A stretch of 9,217 bases of DNA. Source: Chloroflexota bacterium (lineage in GTDB: Bacteria; Chloroflexota; Limnocylindria; Limnocylindrales; CSP1-4). The translations under genes were made by a program, and so were the position numbers. The notes under the pieces are model-generated. The model had not been told where the DNA came from. It made no database searches and saw nothing but the letters and a program-made list of their open reading frames with translations. Location of the stretch: contig JACCYW010000021.1 of the NCBI GenBank assembly GCA_013696275.1, positions 1 through 9,217 on the forward strand, read 5' to 3'. Positions 7,227-9,217 of this stretch are shown one piece after another. Positions within the stretch are counted from its first letter, which is position 1; each line of letters begins with the position of its first letter.

Positions 7227-7291
7227 CGGACCGGTCGCAAGCAGGTTACTAGGCTAGCACTGCGGCACGCCCTGACGCGCGGGTCGGCGGA

Positions 7292-7846
7292 CTACAGGCG
7301 CGACCCGGAGAGCTCGGACGACACCGACATGCTGTCGGCTCCCCTCGCCGTACCCGTGGAGGGACCGGCGTCGCTGACCGGTTCGTCCGCCCAGACCGGC
7401 GTGTCATCCAATGATGTCCAGTCGTCGCCCGCATCGTGCGCTCCGCGGCCCACCAGCGACATCAGTCGATCGATGATCCGAGTCCGACGACGCTGGCCGG
7501 CGCGGGGGTCCAGGAAGTACATGAGGGCCATACCGATGCCCAGTCCACCCAGCAGGGCGATGCCCGCGGCGGGCCCCACGCGGGGCTCCGGGCCGCGTAC
7601 CACGCGCACGTTGCGCACCTCGTGGCCGAGCTCATCGATGCGACGCCCGAGAGCTTCGACGCCGTCGCTCAGGGCATCCTTGGCGCCCGACAGGTCGGGC
7701 CTGCGCAGATCGAGATCCTTGAGCTCGATCTTGGGTAGATCCAGGCGGGGCATGCTGAATCGGTCACGGTCGATATCGGGCACTTCGATATCCGGCAAGC
7801 GGCGACGCCAGCCGCCCAGGTCGATGCGGGGTAGGTCGATCGTCAT
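7292..7846 (-). CDS. Single-TM protein of unknown function, YtxH-like TM/basic segment
   Basis: 184 residues; I do not recognise a family with certainty. Residues 1-52 are a degenerate Pro/Leu/Asp repeat (LPRIDL, LPDIEVPDID, MPRLDL, LPKIEL, DLDLRRPDL). Residues 53-80 look like an amphipathic helix or short coiled coil (DALSDGVEALGRRIDELGHEV). A single TM segment (~92-111) ends in ALMYFLDPRAGQRRRTR; the Y-F-L-D-P-x-x-G-x-R-R-R pattern recurs in small YtxH-like membrane proteins. The C-terminal 50 residues are acidic, Ser/Gly-rich and probably disordered. The ATG at 7846 has an AGGAG about 10 nt upstream (CAGGAGTGG), supporting the start. It is transcribed in the same direction as carA but 238 nt away, so operon membership is uncertain. 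It is divergent from the DUF4333-type gene. A membrane-anchoring or scaffold role is a guess only. Confidence 0.85.
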   Translation of the reverse strand: MTIDLPRIDLGGWRRRLPDIEVPDIDRDRFSMPRLDLPKIELKDLDLRRPDLSGAKDALSDGVEALGRRIDELGHEVRNVRVVRGPEPRVGPAAGIALLGGLGIGMALMYFLDPRAGQRRRTRIIDRLMSLVGRGAHDAGDDWTSLDDTPVWADEPVSDAGPSTGTARGADSMSVSSELSGSRL

Positions 7847-7942
7847 GTGGGATCCACTCCTGTTAGTCCAAGGGAGGCATCATCGTGGCGGCTCGGTCGT
7901 AACTGACGCCACGGTGGCGGTCGTGACGAGGTTGCAGTCGCA

Positions 7943-7960
7943 TCTCGACTTGCGTCGAGA
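7943..7960. promoter_or_regulatory. Inverted repeat TCTCGAC-TTGC-GTCGAGA, possible operator
   Basis: Perfect 7-bp arms with a 4-bp spacer end 3 bp before a TTGACA hexamer that faces the plus-strand lipoprotein gene. The position fits an operator or activator site. There is no following T run, so a terminator is unlikely. Confidence 0.4.
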
Positions 7961-7963
7961 CTG

Positions 7964-7969
7964 TTGACA
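7964..7969 (+). promoter_or_regulatory. TTGACA, possible -35 for the lipoprotein gene
   Basis: Exact -35 consensus on the plus strand, about 80 nt before the probable ATG at 8050. At 17-18 bp spacing the downstream sequence (AAGGTTAG) is a poor -10 match, so the promoter call is tentative. Confidence 0.3.
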
Positions 7970-8049
7970 CCGACGCATGAGAGGTGAAGGTTAGCCGCAT
8001 CGTGCGCGACCGCACGAGCTCACTCTGCCTGATGCCATACCCTCCGCCG

Positions 8050-8351
8050 ATGATGACACGACTTCCCCGGCGGGATCTATCGCTGGCCATCGGTTTCGGT
8101 ATCTTGACCCTCGCCTTCGCCGGCGGCTGCTCTCTGTGCTCGATGACACCAGACTCGAGGCCGAGATAGCCTCTGGCTTCCAGACCCAGACAGGCATCGC
8201 CGTCAGCGGCGTCGGCTGCCCGGCCGGCGTGCCCCTCCAGATGGGTGCCGAATCCCAGTGCACGCTCACCACGCAGGAAGGTGAGACCGTGACCATCGAT
8301 GTCACCCAGCAAGACGAGCAGGGCAACGTGCGCTGGATGGTCCGGGGCTGA
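8050..8351 (+). pseudogene. DUF4333-type lipoprotein, split by a -1-type frameshift
   Basis: Two pieces in different frames add up to one protein. From ATG 8050 the first frame gives MMTRLPRR and a hydrophobic run ending in a lipobox (LTLAFAGGC, Cys27, codon 8128-8130), but it stops at 8169. The second frame is open through the overlap and carries a DUF4333-like domain to TGA 8351. That domain shows LDDTRLEAEIASGF, the pair GVGCP and CTLTTQEGE with two cysteines expected to form a disulfide, and a VTIDVT...NVRWMV end. Adding one base near 8134-8136 would join them as a lipoprotein of about 100 residues, a normal size for the family. The second frame alone could start at GTG 8136, but it would then lack any export signal. 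Either the gene is inactivated, the sequence has a 1-base error, or frameshifting occurs; no slippery run is visible. Function of DUF4333 is unknown. It converges on the SGNH gene with a 23-bp gap. Confidence 0.72.
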
Positions 8352-8374
8352 CCCGCCTCAGGCAGCTCGGCTCA

Positions 8375-9169
8375 TCACGGGGCGTCGCCCGACTTCAGCA
8401 TCTCGCGTAGGGCGGGTGCGATCAGCTCGACCCAGCCGGCATATTGCTTGGCGCTCGGGTGTAGCCCATCGCGGGCGACCAGCGATGGGTCGTCCGGTAC
8501 TTCATTGGCCACCGGCGTGATATCCACGAAGGTCAAGCCGCGCAGCTCAGCCTCCGTGCGAAGGATGTCATTCGCTTCGGTGATACGCGCAGACTGACCT
8601 TCGGGATCGGGGTACCCCGAGCCGGCCGAGGTAAGCGTGTAGTCGGGAGTGGAGACGACCAGGACGCGATCGGCGGGCAGACGGGTGGTCAGATCGTCCA
8701 GGATCTGCCTGACGTTGTGGCGGTATGTCTCGGCCGGGATGCCACCGAACACATCGTTGACGCCGATGAGGATACTGACCAGATCGGGCCCCAGGCCATC
8801 CAGTTCGGGCAACTGTTGGCTGATCACATCAGCGCTGGTGGCGCCGTTGAGACCGAGATTCTCGACCAAGCGCAGACGTACCTGAGGTCGTGTCGCTCGG
8901 ACCAGCTGATTCGGCCACCGGGCGTCATTCCGGACGCTCGTGCCGATGGTGTAGGAATCGCCCAGCGCGACGTAGTCGATAGGTCGGTCCGTAGCGGCCG
9001 GTGTAGAGGGCCGCATCGTGGCGGCTGTGCCATCGGCCGGCGCATCCGTGCTCCGGTCGGCCGAGCTATCGGCGCCGCCGGGATCGGTCGCCGTAGCCGC
9101 GCCTGCACAACCGGTCGCCATGACCGCCAAGCATAGGAAGATCGACATCGAGTGCCTCACCGCAGGCAT
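8375..9169 (-). CDS. SGNH/GDSL-family hydrolase, predicted lipoprotein
   Basis: 264 residues from ATG 9169. A short signal (MSIFLCLAVMATGC) carries a lipobox with Cys21 as the acylation site. A Gly/Ala/Asp/Thr-rich linker (~22-60) leads to an SGNH hydrolase domain (~63-255). Block I is VALGDSYTIG with Ser72 as nucleophile. Block II is NLGLNGATS. Block III is IGVNDVFGG with Asn138. Block V is RDGLHPS with Asp234 and His237. The catalytic set is complete, so an exported esterase or deacylase anchored at the outer face of the membrane is expected; the substrate (lipid, sugar ester or wall polymer) cannot be told. The start is uncertain: the frame is open to an ATG at 9211, and an ATG at 9148 has a GAGG 6 nt upstream but would leave a very short signal without basic residues. 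No gene was found between it and the window end beyond the possible longer N-terminus. Confidence 0.9.
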   Translation of the reverse strand: MPAVRHSMSIFLCLAVMATGCAGAATATDPGGADSSADRSTDAPADGTAATMRPSTPAATDRPIDYVALGDSYTIGTSVRNDARWPNQLVRATRPQVRLRLVENLGLNGATSADVISQQLPELDGLGPDLVSILIGVNDVFGGIPAETYRHNVRQILDDLTTRLPADRVLVVSTPDYTLTSAGSGYPDPEGQSARITEANDILRTEAELRGLTFVDITPVANEVPDDPSLVARDGLHPSAKQYAGWVELIAPALREMLKSGDAP

Positions 9170-9217
9170 CGAGCATAGCCCAGGCATGGCTGGGGGTAGA
9201 CTTCGGGGCATGGTCGT

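Larger units (their letters stand above)
7054..7291 (-). promoter_or_regulatory. carA leader / intergenic region
   Basis: 238 nt between the upstream minus-strand gene and the carA TTG, long compared with the downstream gene junctions. In the carA direction it holds a 10-bp direct repeat, a consensus Shine-Dalgarno, an 18-codon open reading frame (GTG 7226 to TGA 7170) with four arginine codons, and a strong hairpin (7130-7159). I could not identify a convincing -35/-10 pair. Whether the carA operon starts here or is read through from the upstream gene is undecided. A leader-based control of carA is an inference. Confidence 0.5.
7847..8049. promoter_or_regulatory. Divergent intergenic region
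   Basis: About 200 nt lie between the starts of two divergent genes, so promoters for both should be here. It contains the palindrome CGCCACgGTGGCG (7907-7919), a second inverted repeat (7943-7960) and a TTGACA hexamer on the plus strand (7964-7969). The heptamer GTGGCGG occurs twice (7885, 7914). I see no clear -10 for either direction. Confidence 0.5.

Noticed and set aside
6990..7967. 325-codon plus-strand open frame
   Set aside because: Antisense to the carA start and the 184-residue membrane protein; composition is Arg/Ser/Pro-rich shadow.
7863..8312. 149-codon minus-strand open frame
   Set aside because: It covers the divergent intergenic region and lies antisense to the DUF4333-type domain, which has clear family features on the plus strand.
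8352..8374. Terminator between the convergent genes
   Set aside because: Only a 3-bp GCC/GGC stem is seen and no T run on either strand.

Overview
The window is high-GC bacterial DNA with mostly tightly packed, minus-strand genes. It reads like a chromosomal core region of a high-GC Gram-positive-type or Chloroflexota-like bacterium. The placement rests on GC-rich codons, LCP-family wall enzymes, a DUF4333-type lipoprotein and a YtxH-like membrane protein; it is an inference, and no rRNA or other marker is present to settle it. No tRNA, rRNA, insertion sequence or CRISPR array was seen.

Positions 1-7053 hold one minus-strand transcription unit in the order carA, LCP protein, LCP protein, carB. 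carA and carB encode the small and large subunits of carbamoyl-phosphate synthetase. carB is cut by the window edge after about 946 residues, just where the MGS-like regulatory domain should begin. The two genes between them are tandem paralogues: each encodes four hydrophobic segments starting with an FFIPGLGQ motif, a Pro/Thr-rich linker and an extracytoplasmic LytR-CpsA-Psr (LCP) domain. The junctions are extremely tight: a 4-nt ATGA overlap, a 7-nt overlap and a 9-nt gap. The two CPSase subunits should therefore be co-translated with two envelope glycopolymer ligase-like proteins. This is the most unusual part of the window.

Positions 7054-7291 are a 238-nt leader upstream of carA. It contains a 9-bp perfect hairpin nested inside a second possible stem, a consensus Shine-Dalgarno sequence with no ordinary start codon after it, and a 10-bp direct repeat spaced 21 bp. 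Upstream lies a 184-residue one-TM protein of unknown function (7292-7846, minus).

Positions 7847-8049 form a divergent intergenic region with two short perfect palindromes and a TTGACA hexamer. To its right is a small plus-strand DUF4333-type lipoprotein gene that appears frameshifted between its lipobox and its domain. It converges on a minus-strand SGNH/GDSL-hydrolase lipoprotein (8375-about 9169). Apart from CPSase, every recognisable product here is predicted to be membrane-bound or exported.
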